Source: CAVQUE01 sp046290435 (lineage in GTDB: Bacteria; Actinomycetota; Acidimicrobiia; Acidimicrobiales; UBA8592). Taken from it: a stretch of 64,000 bases of DNA. Below are positions 42,555 to 50,757 of this stretch, piece by piece. The notes beneath the pieces were generated by a model. The model was not told the DNA's origin, searched no databases, and worked only from the letters and a program-made list of their open reading frames with translations. A program made the translations under genes and the position numbers. Each line of letters begins with the position of its first letter. The stretch's first letter is position 1. The stretch is taken from NCBI GenBank assembly GCA_046290435.1, contig JBKAGO010000074.1:100269-164268 (forward strand), given 5' to 3'.

Positions 42555-42617
42555 GCCGGATGCTGCGAGCCATGCTGCCGTTCGAGGTCGCCGGCACCGG
42601 CGAATGGGCGCGTCGGC

Positions 42618-42977
42618 CTACGGTGCTCCGATCCCTCCACCGTTCCAAGGCGCGAAGCTGTTTCGCGCCGACTCGCGGCGGACATCCGGATCGTCCGCGC
42701 CGACGCCGACCGCCTCTGACGGCGACAGACCGCTCTCGTCCTCGACGAACAAGCCGATGAACCCGACCGGGAGGAACGCCGCAGCCAAGGCCTGGATTGT
42801 CTTGCGGCGTGCAGGCCTGCGCATCGAATCGGACCATGCGACAGCGCCGTAGGCGTTCAACGCCGCGTAGACGGACCAGAGGTACCAGTAGCCGACCAGG
42901 ACGCCGAGGACCACGACCCAACCCACCGTCATCGCCAGCCACCAGCCATGGCTCCGGAGGATCCGCATGAGATGCAT
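42618..42977 (-). CDS. Small membrane protein, unrecognised
   Basis: 119 residues from ATG 42977; ATG 42968 is an alternative. Two hydrophobic stretches: about residues 12-38 (WWLAMTVGWVVVLGVLVGYW) and about 62-80 (ALAAAFLPVGFIGLFV), followed by an acidic, probably cytoplasmic tail. The internal 'MRRPARRKTIQAL' is basic. TACCGT on its own strand (42991-42986) is a possible -10 box 8 nt before the start. I recognise no family. Confidence 0.55.
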   Translation of the reverse strand: MHLMRILRSHGWWLAMTVGWVVVLGVLVGYWYLWSVYAALNAYGAVAWSDSMRRPARRKTIQALAAAFLPVGFIGLFVEDESGLSPSEAVGVGADDPDVRRESARNSFAPWNGGGIGAP

Positions 42978-43136
42978 GCCTCTCGACGGTACCAGAGCCC
43001 CGAGCCAGCTACAATGGAGGACCGGCGCTCGCGTGCAGTAGCGGCTGAGGCGCAGCGGCATCGGTGGCGGTTCGGGTCTCGTGTCCCGCGATGGGCGTGG
43101 TGGTCGTGGGGCCTGCGATGATGCGACACTCGGGCA

Positions 43137-43529
43137 ATGGCACAACGCAACGTGTTGGGTGACGAGCTCGAGGAATGCGGTACGGACCCGATGACGGGGT
43201 TCTTCCGGGATGGCTGCTGCAACTGGTCGCCCCAGAACGCCGGCTACCACACGATCTGTGCGGTGCTGACCGCCGAGTTCCTGGAGCATCAACGCTCGAT
43301 CGGCAACGACCTGATCACCCCGAACCTCGCGTACGGATTCCCGGGGCTCAACCCCGGCGACCGCTGGTGCGTCACGGCCCGCAACTGGCTGCGCGCCCAC
43401 GAGGACGGCGCCGCGGCACCGGTGGTGCTGGCCTCCACCAACGAGCGCACCCTGGAGATCGTCGACCTCGACATCCTCCGCAGCTACGCCGTCGACGTCC
43501 CGCCCGACCTCGGCTCCCTCACCGACTGA
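43137..43529 (+). CDS. DUF2237 family protein
   Basis: 130 residues. 'NVLGDELEECGTDPMTGFFRDGCCNW' and 'HTICAVLTAEFLEHQRSIGNDLITPNLAYGFPGLNPGDRWCV' match the conserved DUF2237 pattern almost throughout, including its cysteines. Function is not established; it is a small cytoplasmic protein widespread in bacteria. No ribosome-binding site is evident, so it may be leaderless. A hairpin repeat array begins 15 nt after the stop. Confidence 0.88.
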   Translation: MAQRNVLGDELEECGTDPMTGFFRDGCCNWSPQNAGYHTICAVLTAEFLEHQRSIGNDLITPNLAYGFPGLNPGDRWCVTARNWLRAHEDGAAAPVVLASTNERTLEIVDLDILRSYAVDVPPDLGSLTD

Positions 43530-43543
43530 CCGAGCCGCTGTCG

Positions 43544-43697
43544 AACCACTGGGGTCCGGAACCACTGGGGTCAAGTCGTACTTTCAACCAACTCATGGCC
43601 GCACCGCCTCCAGGCCGATCAACCACTGGGGTCCGGAACCACTGGGGTCAAGTCGTACTTTCAACCAACTCATGGCCGCACCGCCTCCAGGCCGATC
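43544..43697. repeat. Perfect 77-bp tandem duplication containing the left half of hairpin element B1
   Basis: 43544-43620 and 43621-43697 are identical over 77 bp. Each unit starts with two copies of AACCACTGGGGTC separated by CGG and then runs through the left hairpin arm and part of the loop. Only the second unit is followed by a right arm (43704-43731). The perfect identity points to a recent duplication, or to a pause and restart at the hairpin during replication or transposition. Confidence 0.9.
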
Positions 43698-43731
43698 GGC
43701 TCGGAGTTGGTTGAAAGTACGACTTGACCCC
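43644..43731. repeat. Palindromic hairpin element, family B, copy 1
   Basis: A perfect 28-bp inverted repeat (43644-43671 with 43704-43731) around a 32-nt loop. The outer stem is GGGGTCAAGTC/GACTTGACCCC, and the loop starts ATGGC. A relative at 53768-53855 shares the ends, the loop length and the loop start but has a different inner stem. It is between convergent genes, so it could terminate both, yet its left end and duplicated CCACTGGGG boxes look more like a mobile REP/MITE-type element. No transposase is in the window. Confidence 0.85.
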
Positions 43732-43749
43732 TGCAGTCTCCCGGCAGTC

Positions 43750-44292
43750 TCAATCCCACCACGAGCGCAGTGCTCGGCGTCGGTCGCCGTCGAGCGCGGG
43801 CTCGGTGCCGACGACGTCGGTTGCGATCCAGGTGTCGGCGCAGCGCACGTAGCGGGCGCCGCCGTCGTCGGTCACGACGATGGCGATGTTCCCGACCCGC
43901 ACCGCGACCAGATCGTCTTCGACCCACGACCCCGTCGATGTGCCCTCCGGATCGATCCGCGCCCACAGCTCGGTGAAGTCGTCGCCGGTCTCGTGCATCA
44001 GACGGGCGTCGCGCCGGTCGGGTTCGATCCGGCCCACGATGTCGGGCGCCCGCTCCTCGGTGTCGACGAGGTGATGCCAGCGCATCTCCCACGTGCCCGG
44101 ATCGAGGGTGCACGTGCCGGCGAACGCCTGCGTGGAGCTGTACGGCAGGGTCGTCGGCCCCGGTGATCGCAGGACCCGCAGGTCGGCGAACACCCCGCCC
44201 GCGACGAGCCACCACACGTCGGACACCTCGGTCGGCGCGGCACCGTCGACGGTCACCGAGATCCGTTGCCATGCACCCTCGGGCCAGCTCAT
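43750..44292 (-). CDS. Unrecognised protein, paralogue of the one at 48989-49660
   Basis: 180 residues from ATG 44292, with AGGAG upstream. I do not recognise the family with confidence. The order 'WQRISVTVDG', 'SDVWWLVAGGVFADLRVLRSPG', 'FAGTCTLDPGTWEMRWHHLVD' is repeated in the protein at 48989, where the equivalents are WARVSIAVGG, SSVWWLQTPTFYGDLRVPFAEG and FAGRCIWDEPSLTWTHDLD. It looks like a beta-barrel, lipocalin-like fold with many Trp residues. Cytoplasmic. It is divergent from the TetR gene with only 56 bp between them, so it may be that regulator's target. Confidence 0.7.
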   Translation of the reverse strand: MSWPEGAWQRISVTVDGAAPTEVSDVWWLVAGGVFADLRVLRSPGPTTLPYSSTQAFAGTCTLDPGTWEMRWHHLVDTEERAPDIVGRIEPDRRDARLMHETGDDFTELWARIDPEGTSTGSWVEDDLVAVRVGNIAIVVTDDGGARYVRCADTWIATDVVGTEPALDGDRRRALRSWWD

Positions 44293-44335
44293 GAACCGCT
44301 CCTGTCCACCGGGAGGACCCCCAGCGCCTGCGTGG

Positions 44336-44348
44336 TACCTTCGGCGCC
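44336..44348 (+). promoter_or_regulatory. Candidate -10 box for the leaderless TetR gene
   Basis: TACCTT at 44336-44341 fits TANNNT and lies 7 nt before GTG 44349. The whole divergent gap is 56 bp, so any TetR operator must overlap both promoters. The only short symmetric sequences I see are GGTACC and GGCGCC. Confidence 0.35.
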
Positions 44349-45035
44349 GTGGCCAGGGAGGCACCAGCCGAACGGCGGCGAGTCGGTCGGCCCCGAGCGG
44401 TTCCCCGCGAGGGCTCGGACGACCCGGCAGAGGAGATCCTCTTCGTGGCCGCCGGGCTCTTCTCGACGTTGGGCTACGCCAAGACCACGACCCGCCAGAT
44501 CGCCGATGGCGTCGGGCTTCGGCAGGGGTCGCTCGCCCACTACTTCCCCCGCAAGGACGACATGCTGGCCGAGCTGCTCGACCGCACCGTCGCGGAGCCG
44601 CTGCGCTATCTCGACCAGATCGGCGAGCTCGACGAGCCCGTCGACCAGAAGCTCTTCACGCTCGTGCAGCGAGACACCCTCAACCTGTGTTCGGGCCCCC
44701 ACAATCTGGGAGCGCTGCTGTTGTTGCCCGAAGCTCGTGCCGAACGCTTCGACACCTACTGGGCGCGCCGGGCCACCCTGCTCGACGGGTACCGGTCCCT
44801 GATCCGCGACGGCGTGGACACAGGCCTCATGGGTGCGCCCGACGTCGACCTGGCCGCCGACATCGTCTTCGGACTGGTCGAGAGCGTGATCACCTGGTTC
44901 GTGCGCGGCGGTCCCCACGAGCCGACCGCGGTCGCCCGTTCGGTCACCCACAGCGCGATGCGCAGCCTGCTGGTCCCCGAGAAGCGCATCGCCGAGATGC
45001 AGGTCTCCTTCGACGATCAGCACGCTGCCACCTGA
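44349..45035 (+). CDS. TetR-family transcriptional regulator
   Basis: 228 residues from GTG. The HTH is at about residues 30-75: 'EEILFVAAGLFSTLGYAKTTTRQIADGVGLRQGSLAHYFPRKDDM', a standard TetR signature. The C-terminal ligand domain is helical ('YRSLIRDGVDTGLMGAPDVDLAADIVFGLVESVITWFVRG'-type order). It lies between two paralogues of an unrecognised family, one encoded divergently and one inside the convergent Rieske/ABC operon, so it is a good candidate regulator of that module. Confidence 0.88.
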   Translation: MAREAPAERRRVGRPRAVPREGSDDPAEEILFVAAGLFSTLGYAKTTTRQIADGVGLRQGSLAHYFPRKDDMLAELLDRTVAEPLRYLDQIGELDEPVDQKLFTLVQRDTLNLCSGPHNLGALLLLPEARAERFDTYWARRATLLDGYRSLIRDGVDTGLMGAPDVDLAADIVFGLVESVITWFVRGGPHEPTAVARSVTHSAMRSLLVPEKRIAEMQVSFDDQHAAT

Positions 45036-45106
45036 CGTCCGGCCAGCCGACGTCCTGACCCATGGCGTCGTTCGCGTGTCGTCGCGGCGGGACGGCGCAC
45101 GGATGG

Positions 45107-46102
45107 TCAGAGCCTGATCCGGGGGTCGGCGACGGACTGGAGGATCTCGATGGTGGTGTTCACCATGATCACGATCGCTCCGAGCACCAGCGTCACCCCG
45201 GCGATCGCCGGGAAGTCGGTCGCGTCGATGCTGCGCACGGTGTAGGCCCCGAGCCCGGGCCACGCGACCAGCTGCTCGATGACCAGCGTCCCGGCGAACA
45301 TGCTGGCGACCAGCAGGCCCGCCAGCGACAGCGCCGGCCCGCACGCGTTCCGCAGGGCGTGGCGCACGAGCACCCGGCGCTCCTCGAGCCCCTTCGCCCG
45401 CGCCGTCCGGATGTGATCGGCCCGCATGACCTCGATGAGCCCCGAGCGCAGCACACGGGCGACCGCCACCGTCGACGCGATCGCTCCGGCCAACACCGGC
45501 AGCACCAGGTGGTGGAGCGCATCGACGAACACGTCGACGCGGCCTGCGACCAGGCTGTCGACGGTCAGCAGACCGGTCGGGCCGTCGGGCGCGTCGAGGT
45601 ACGACGTCCGCCCCGAGTTCGGCACCCACCCGAGGTTCCGGTAGAAGAGCAGCAATGCCACGAGCACGAGCAGGAACGCAGGGGCCGCGGCGGCACCGGT
45701 CATCGAGAAGCGCAGGACGGCGGCGCGGCGGCTGTCGCCGGTGGTGGCCAATGCCAGGGCGATACCGCCGATCGCCGACACCAGCACGATCCCCAGCACC
45801 AACTCGATGGTGGCCGGCAGGAAGGCGGCGATGTCCTCGGTGACCGGTCGGCGGGTCCGCAGCGAGTCGCCGAGATCGCCCGTGGCGAGATCGCCGAGGT
45901 AGCGACCGAACTGCACCGGGACCGGATCGTCGTAGCCGAGCCGGGCACGTTCGGCCTCGACCACCTCGGCGGGCGCGTTCGGACCCAGCTTGACCCTGAC
46001 GGGATCGGCCGGGGTGTAGCGCTGGAGCACGAACACCGACCCGGCGAGCACGACCAGCAGGACGAGCATCAGGCCGAGTCTGCGAACGATGAATCCGATC
46101 AT
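45107..46102 (-). CDS. ABC transporter permease, DppB type (Rieske-linked importer)
   Basis: 331 residues from ATG 46102; upstream open frame is shadow. 'MIGFIVRRLGLMLVLLVVLAGSVFVLQRYTPADPVRV' is a classic DppB start, followed by 'GDLGDSLRTRRPV' and an EAA loop 'MRADHIRTARAKGLEERRVLVRHALRN'. Six helices. It is the last gene of the seven-gene operon, 11 nt after the DppC-type permease gene. Convergent with the TetR gene. Confidence 0.92.
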   Translation of the reverse strand: MIGFIVRRLGLMLVLLVVLAGSVFVLQRYTPADPVRVKLGPNAPAEVVEAERARLGYDDPVPVQFGRYLGDLATGDLGDSLRTRRPVTEDIAAFLPATIELVLGIVLVSAIGGIALALATTGDSRRAAVLRFSMTGAAAAPAFLLVLVALLLFYRNLGWVPNSGRTSYLDAPDGPTGLLTVDSLVAGRVDVFVDALHHLVLPVLAGAIASTVAVARVLRSGLIEVMRADHIRTARAKGLEERRVLVRHALRNACGPALSLAGLLVASMFAGTLVIEQLVAWPGLGAYTVRSIDATDFPAIAGVTLVLGAIVIMVNTTIEILQSVADPRIRL

Positions 46103-46113
46103 GAGCAGCCTCC

Positions 46114-46977
46114 TCAGCGATCTTCGAACATGGCCCGCAGCGCGTCGCCGAACAGGGTGGCCACGAAGGACAGCACGAACACGCCGAGCGCCGGCAGGAT
46201 CGGGATCCACCAGTAGTCGACCAGGTAGTTCACGCCCTGGAAGGTCATGGATCCGAGCTCGGGGGCGGGGGGCTGGCTCCCGAGGCCGAAGAACGACAGC
46301 GTGGCGATCGTGACGATCAGGGCGCCGGCATCGAGCGACGAGGTGACGATCAACGGGGGCAGCGCGCCGGGGAGGAGATGCCGCACGCTCAGGCGCCACC
46401 TGCCGGCGCCGGCCAGCCGGGCGGCCTCGAGGTGGGGACGGGCACCGAGCGCCTTCACCTCGTTGCGGACGATGCGGGCGTACCACGGCCACCACACGAT
46501 CGTGATGGCCACCAACGTGTTGACCAGCGACCGACCCAGCGCTGCGGCGACGGCGATGGCCAGCAACGGCCCGGGCAGCGCGAGGAACATGTCGGTGATC
46601 CGCATGAGGACCGAGTCGACCACCCCGCCTGCGGCGCCGGCGATCGTGCCCACCAGCGCGCCGATCGCGACCGACACCGCCAGCACGACGATGACCGAGA
46701 ACCACGTCGAGCGGCCGGCGTACAGCAGACGGCTCAGGATGTCGCGGCCGCTCTCGTCGGTGCCGGCGAGGAACCCCGACGAGCCCGGCGCCTGGAAGGC
46801 CTGCCCCACGCTCGCGGTCGGGTCGTGGGGTGCCAGGTAGGGAGCGAAGAGCACGAGGAGCGTGACCGAGGCGAACGCGACCAGGGCGTACCGGTCGAGC
46901 ATGCCGAGCCGCGGGATCACCCGACCGAACCTGCGCGGCCGCGCCAGCGACGGAGCGTCGACCATCACCGTCGCCAT
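46114..46977 (-). CDS. ABC transporter permease, DppC type (Rieske-linked importer)
   Basis: 287 residues from ATG 46977, whose A is also the last base of the ATPase stop (TGATG). The N-terminal OppC-like helix (ALVAFASVTLLVLFAPYLAP) and 'GTDESGRDILSRLLYAGRSTW' are typical. The EAA loop is 'GARPHLEAARLAGAGRWRLSVRHLLPG'. It forms the channel with the DppB-type protein. Confidence 0.92.
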   Translation of the reverse strand: MATVMVDAPSLARPRRFGRVIPRLGMLDRYALVAFASVTLLVLFAPYLAPHDPTASVGQAFQAPGSSGFLAGTDESGRDILSRLLYAGRSTWFSVIVVLAVSVAIGALVGTIAGAAGGVVDSVLMRITDMFLALPGPLLAIAVAAALGRSLVNTLVAITIVWWPWYARIVRNEVKALGARPHLEAARLAGAGRWRLSVRHLLPGALPPLIVTSSLDAGALIVTIATLSFFGLGSQPPAPELGSMTFQGVNYLVDYWWIPILPALGVFVLSFVATLFGDALRAMFEDR

Positions 46978-48992
46978 CAGGACTCCTCTCGGTCGACGAG
47001 GATGCAGTCGACGCGATGGTCGACGGTGGGCAGGAACTTGCGCGGCGGGCGGTCGCCGCATTCGGGGCGCGCCTCGGCGCATCGGGGATGGAAGGCACAG
47101 CCCGACGGCGGCCGGATGGGGCTGGCCGGATCGCCGGCCAGCGGCGCGGAGGTCCCGATGGATCCCGGCACCGATGCCAGCAGGGCCCGGGTGTAGGGGT
47201 GCACCGGCGCGTCGACGAGGTCTTCGACAGGGGCGTCCTCGACGATCCTGCCCAGATACATCACGGCGATGCGATCGGCCACGACGCGAGCGGCTGCGAT
47301 GTCGTGGGTCACGAACACCATCGCCATGCCCAGCTCGCGCCGGAGGCTGCCGAGCAGGTTGAGGGCCGTCGCGGCCAGCGAGACGTCGAGGGCGCTCGTC
47401 GGTTCGTCGCACAGCAGCACCTTGGGCGGCACCACGATGGCCCGGGCGATGGCGACGCGCTGGCGCTGCCCACCGGAGAGCTCGTGGGGCTTCGCCGCTG
47501 CGACCGTGGCCGGCAGGCCGACACGGCCGAGGACCAGCGCCACCTGTTCGTCACGTTCGCGGGCCGACATTCCCTCTTCCCGGAGCCGCTCGCCGACGAG
47601 CTCGCCGATGGTCAGCCACGGGGTGAGCGACGCGCCCGCATCCTGGAACACCATCTGCGGCCGGGACCCAGGGGCCACGGCGACATCGCCGCCCGACGGC
47701 TCGATCAGCCCGGCGATGACCCGGAGCAACGTCGACTTGCCCGAGCCGCTCTCGCCGACGAGGGCGACGGACTCGCCCGCTGCGACGCGCAGGTCGACGC
47801 CGCGCAGGGCATGCAGCGTCCTGGGCGCTCGCCCCTGTCGGGGGAGCCGGAACGTGCGTGTGACATCGACACATTCGAGGGCGTACGAACCCGCCACCGG
47901 CGCCGCGGCCTCCCACGTCGATGCCTCGGCGATCTCGACCCCTGCGGCGGCAGCGTGCCCTGCGTGGAAACACGCTGCGAGGCTCTCGGAGGCAGCCACC
48001 GGACCGAGCACCGGGTCCTCGGTGCGGCACCGGTCGGATGCGGCCGAGCAACGGGGCGCGAACGCGCAACCGGCGAGGTCGGCGGTCTCGGTCGGGTCGG
48101 GAGGTTCGCCCGGCAGCGCCGGGAGCCGCCGGTCGCGCCTGGTCGTCAGCTGCAGACGCGAGGCCCGGATGCCCGACGAGTACGGGTGCACCGGCTTCTC
48201 CAGCACCGATGCCGCGCTGCCGACCTCGACGAGGCGCCCGGCGTACATCACGGCGATGCGATCGGCCAGCTCGGCGGCGACACCGAGGTCGTGGGTGATG
48301 AAGAGGAACGAGATGCCCAGCTCGTCGCGCAGCGAGCGCAGCAGCGTGAGGATCTGGGCCTGGACGGTGGCGTCGAGCGCGGTGGTCGGCTCGTCCGCCA
48401 CGATCAGTTTCGGGGAGCCGGCGAGCGCCATGGCGATCATCACGCGCTGGCGAAGGCCGCCGGAGAGCTCGTGGGGCAGGGCACGCATCCGTTCCTTCGC
48501 GGACGGGATGCCCACGGCGTCGAGGAGCCGCAGGGTCTCGGCTTCGCTGCCTGCCTTCTCCGCCACCTGCCTCCCGATGCGCATCGTCGGGTTGAGCGAC
48601 GTCATCGGGTCCTGGAAGACGGCGCCGAGCTCCGTCGCCCGCAGGCGCCGAAGCTCGTCCTCCGACGCGCTCAGCACGTCGAGCCCGCACACCTGCACCG
48701 AGCCGGTGATCCGCGGTGCCGGCTTCTTCGGCAGCAGGCCGAGCATCGACAGGCCGAGCACGCTCTTGCCCGAACCCGATTCGCCGACCATGCCGATGAC
48801 CTCGCCCGGTGCGATGTCGAGCGATACGCCGCGCAGCGCGCTGACGTCGCGGCCACCGCGGGAGAAGGTCACCGACAGGTTCTCGACCGAGACCAACGGC
48901 GCCGGCGTGTCGAGCTCCACGGCGATGTCATCGGCCGGGGCAGGGGCGGGGCCCGAGGCGGTCGAGGTCGCGACGGCGCCCATCCCGGTCAT
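46977..48992 (-). CDS. Fused double ABC ATPase (DppD-DppF fusion) of the Rieske-linked importer
   Basis: 671 residues from ATG 48992. Domain 1: Walker A GESGSGKSV (about 69-77), signature LSGGLRQRVMIAMAL, Walker B LIVADEP, followed by the oligopeptide/dipeptide C-terminal motif with Cys residues (CAFAPRCSAASDRCRTEDP). Domain 2 from about residue 395: Walker A GESGSGKST, signature LSGGQRQRVAIARAI, Walker B VLLCDEPTSALD, and a second Cys-rich tail (CAFHPRCAEARPECGD). The Cys tails match those of Opp/Dpp ATPases. It is much longer than the related fusion at 2432 because it keeps both tails. Confidence 0.93.
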   Translation of the reverse strand: MTGMGAVATSTASGPAPAPADDIAVELDTPAPLVSVENLSVTFSRGGRDVSALRGVSLDIAPGEVIGMVGESGSGKSVLGLSMLGLLPKKPAPRITGSVQVCGLDVLSASEDELRRLRATELGAVFQDPMTSLNPTMRIGRQVAEKAGSEAETLRLLDAVGIPSAKERMRALPHELSGGLRQRVMIAMALAGSPKLIVADEPTTALDATVQAQILTLLRSLRDELGISFLFITHDLGVAAELADRIAVMYAGRLVEVGSAASVLEKPVHPYSSGIRASRLQLTTRRDRRLPALPGEPPDPTETADLAGCAFAPRCSAASDRCRTEDPVLGPVAASESLAACFHAGHAAAAGVEIAEASTWEAAAPVAGSYALECVDVTRTFRLPRQGRAPRTLHALRGVDLRVAAGESVALVGESGSGKSTLLRVIAGLIEPSGGDVAVAPGSRPQMVFQDAGASLTPWLTIGELVGERLREEGMSARERDEQVALVLGRVGLPATVAAAKPHELSGGQRQRVAIARAIVVPPKVLLCDEPTSALDVSLAATALNLLGSLRRELGMAMVFVTHDIAAARVVADRIAVMYLGRIVEDAPVEDLVDAPVHPYTRALLASVPGSIGTSAPLAGDPASPIRPPSGCAFHPRCAEARPECGDRPPRKFLPTVDHRVDCILVDREES

Positions 48993-49660
48993 GGGTTGAC
49001 CTCGCCGACGGTCCACGAGCCGAACCCGGCGATCTCGATGCCGTCGCCCACTGCGAGCGACTCGAGTGGCGGAGGCGAAGGGAGCGTGCCGCTGCCTTCG
49101 CGGGGCCACTGCGCAACGACGGTCCATGTGTCGTCGAGCCACCGCCAGGTTGCGGCCTCGTAGTCGCCGCCACCGGCGCGGCTGTCGATGATCGTCACGG
49201 CGACGTCGCCGGTCCGCACGATCGTCCCCGGCACGTCGTCGGATCGCACGAGCGCGAGGGTCGGTCCACTGGAGCCGGCGATCCGCTCCCACACCTCGAC
49301 GTACCCGTCGCCCTCCTCGATCAGCAGCTCGCCGTCCCAGTGCACCCGCCCGGTGTCGGTGGTGGCCCACCCGCGGAGGTCGAGATCGTGGGTCCAGGTG
49401 AGCGACGGCTCGTCCCAGATGCATCGCCCGGCGAAGGAGTCGGGTTCGACACCCTCGGCGAACGGGACCCGCAGGTCGCCGTAGAACGTCGGCGTCTGGA
49501 GCCACCAGACCGACGAGTCCTCGTACGGGGCCCCACCACCGACCGCGATGGAGACGCGCGCCCAGCCCCCGACGAACGCCGGGGGGATCGCCGCACCGGC
49601 TCCGGCGACGGTCGCCACACCGGCGGTCTCCCCGAATGCTGCGGCATCCGGGCGCGTCAT
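48989..49660 (-). CDS. Unrecognised protein encoded inside the Rieske/ABC operon, paralogue of 43750-44292
   Basis: 223 residues from ATG 49660, overlapping both neighbours by 4 nt. It shares with its paralogue the segments W-x-R-x-S, VWWL, DLRV and SFAG-x-C-x(n)-W-x-H-D-L-D, and like it is Trp-rich and apparently all-beta. The C-terminal part (EGSGTLPSPPPLESLAVGDG and after) is an extra compared with the paralogue. No signal peptide. Its place between an oxygenase and an importer ATPase suggests it binds or modifies the imported compound; this is inference. Resemblance to a lipocalin-like fold is a guess. Confidence 0.7.
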   Translation of the reverse strand: MTRPDAAAFGETAGVATVAGAGAAIPPAFVGGWARVSIAVGGGAPYEDSSVWWLQTPTFYGDLRVPFAEGVEPDSFAGRCIWDEPSLTWTHDLDLRGWATTDTGRVHWDGELLIEEGDGYVEVWERIAGSSGPTLALVRSDDVPGTIVRTGDVAVTIIDSRAGGGDYEAATWRWLDDTWTVVAQWPREGSGTLPSPPPLESLAVGDGIEIAGFGSWTVGEVNP

Positions 49661-50757
49661 CGGAGGAACCGGAGGATGTTCTCGTGGAACTGCATGATCG
49701 GCCGCTCGTGGACCGATGCCAGCGGGCCGACCGCGAACCGCGGCGAGCGGGCGACCCGTTGCATCTGCTCGCACGCGAACCCGTCCTCCTCGTAGAGCAC
49801 CCGCCGGTTGCCGTCGAGGACGTCCTGGCCCAGCACGGTGCCGGGAAGGGCACGGATCCGCAGGTCGAGGATGCAGGACTCGGGGCCGGTCGGGATGACC
49901 TGGTAGGTCATCAGGAGCTGACCGCTCGACGTCATCGGCACGTTGGGGAAGAGCAGGTTGGCCCGGAGGGTCCGCTCCTCGGCCGGCCCGGCGCCGACGA
50001 TGAACGGAAGGCCCTCCCGCCGGATCTCGGCACTCGGGCGTTCCGGCTCGTCGCAGGCCCAGTGCAGACCGGTCGAGCGCTGGGTGAGCGCGTGGTGGTC
50101 GTACATGGCGAGGGAGTCCTCGTGCAGGTACCAGAGGTGGTAGCAGTCGATGTGGTTCTCGACGTAGAGCTTCCAGTTGCAGGCCAGCTCCCACCGGGTC
50201 CGGCTGATCTCGACGACGTCGTCCCAGGGGAAGTCGCCACTGAACTCGGTGGTCGGATAGTCGGCGAGCCACTCGTCGAACCCGGGGCCCGCGTCGGGCT
50301 GTGGGATGGCGAAGATCAGCCCGGCCCACGTCCCGCAGCCCATCGGGATCAACCCGAGCTCACCGGCGTCGACATCGGGGAACTGGGCGCCGCGCTGGGG
50401 GATGCGCTCGAGCGCGCCGTCGAGCCCGAACTCCCAGCCGTGGTATGGGCAGCGGATCCGCTCGGCCCCGCAACCCGAGCCCTCGGCCACGGCCATGCCG
50501 CGGTGGCGGCACATGTTGAGGAACGCCCGGATCGTCCCGTCGTGACCGTGGACCAACAGCACGGGTTCGTCGGCGATCTGCGCCGTGCACCAGTCGCCCG
50601 GCCGGGGGACGTCGTCGATGTAGCCCACGAGGTTCCAGGTCTTGGCGAACAGCTCGCGCTGCTCCCGGGCGTACCACTCCGGCGACCGGTACGCCTCCGG
50701 CGGCAGCAGGTATTCGGTGGCTTCGGCGACCGGGCCGTCGCTCATCGTCGCGGTCAT
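49657..50757 (-). CDS. Rieske-type non-heme iron oxygenase, alpha subunit (second copy in operon)
   Basis: 366 residues. Rieske [2Fe-2S] ligands: 'CRHRGMAVAEG' and 'CPYHGWEFG' (C-x-H ... C-x2-H). The catalytic domain has 'NWKLYVENHIDCYHLWYLHEDS', containing the two His of the 2-His-1-carboxylate iron site. It starts 'YLLPPEAYRSPEWYAREQRELFAKTWNLVGY', typical of GbcA/aromatic-ring-hydroxylating alpha subunits. No ferredoxin or reductase gene is in the window to supply electrons. It is about half identical by eye, in the motif regions, to the one at 52364-53596. It overlaps both neighbours by 4 nt. Confidence 0.93.
   Translation of the reverse strand: MTATMSDGPVAEATEYLLPPEAYRSPEWYAREQRELFAKTWNLVGYIDDVPRPGDWCTAQIADEPVLLVHGHDGTIRAFLNMCRHRGMAVAEGSGCGAERIRCPYHGWEFGLDGALERIPQRGAQFPDVDAGELGLIPMGCGTWAGLIFAIPQPDAGPGFDEWLADYPTTEFSGDFPWDDVVEISRTRWELACNWKLYVENHIDCYHLWYLHEDSLAMYDHHALTQRSTGLHWACDEPERPSAEIRREGLPFIVGAGPAEERTLRANLLFPNVPMTSSGQLLMTYQVIPTGPESCILDLRIRALPGTVLGQDVLDGNRRVLYEEDGFACEQMQRVARSPRFAVGPLASVHERPIMQFHENILRFLR

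Noticed and set aside
42649..42669. Hairpin GGCGCGAA/TTCGCGCC
   Set aside because: It resembles part of the family A repeat but lacks its arms and lies inside the end of the small membrane-protein gene; probably chance in GC-rich sequence.
43544..43735. CRISPR-like array
   Set aside because: There are just two 77-bp units without unique spacers, and no cas genes are nearby; it is a tandem duplication of a hairpin half.
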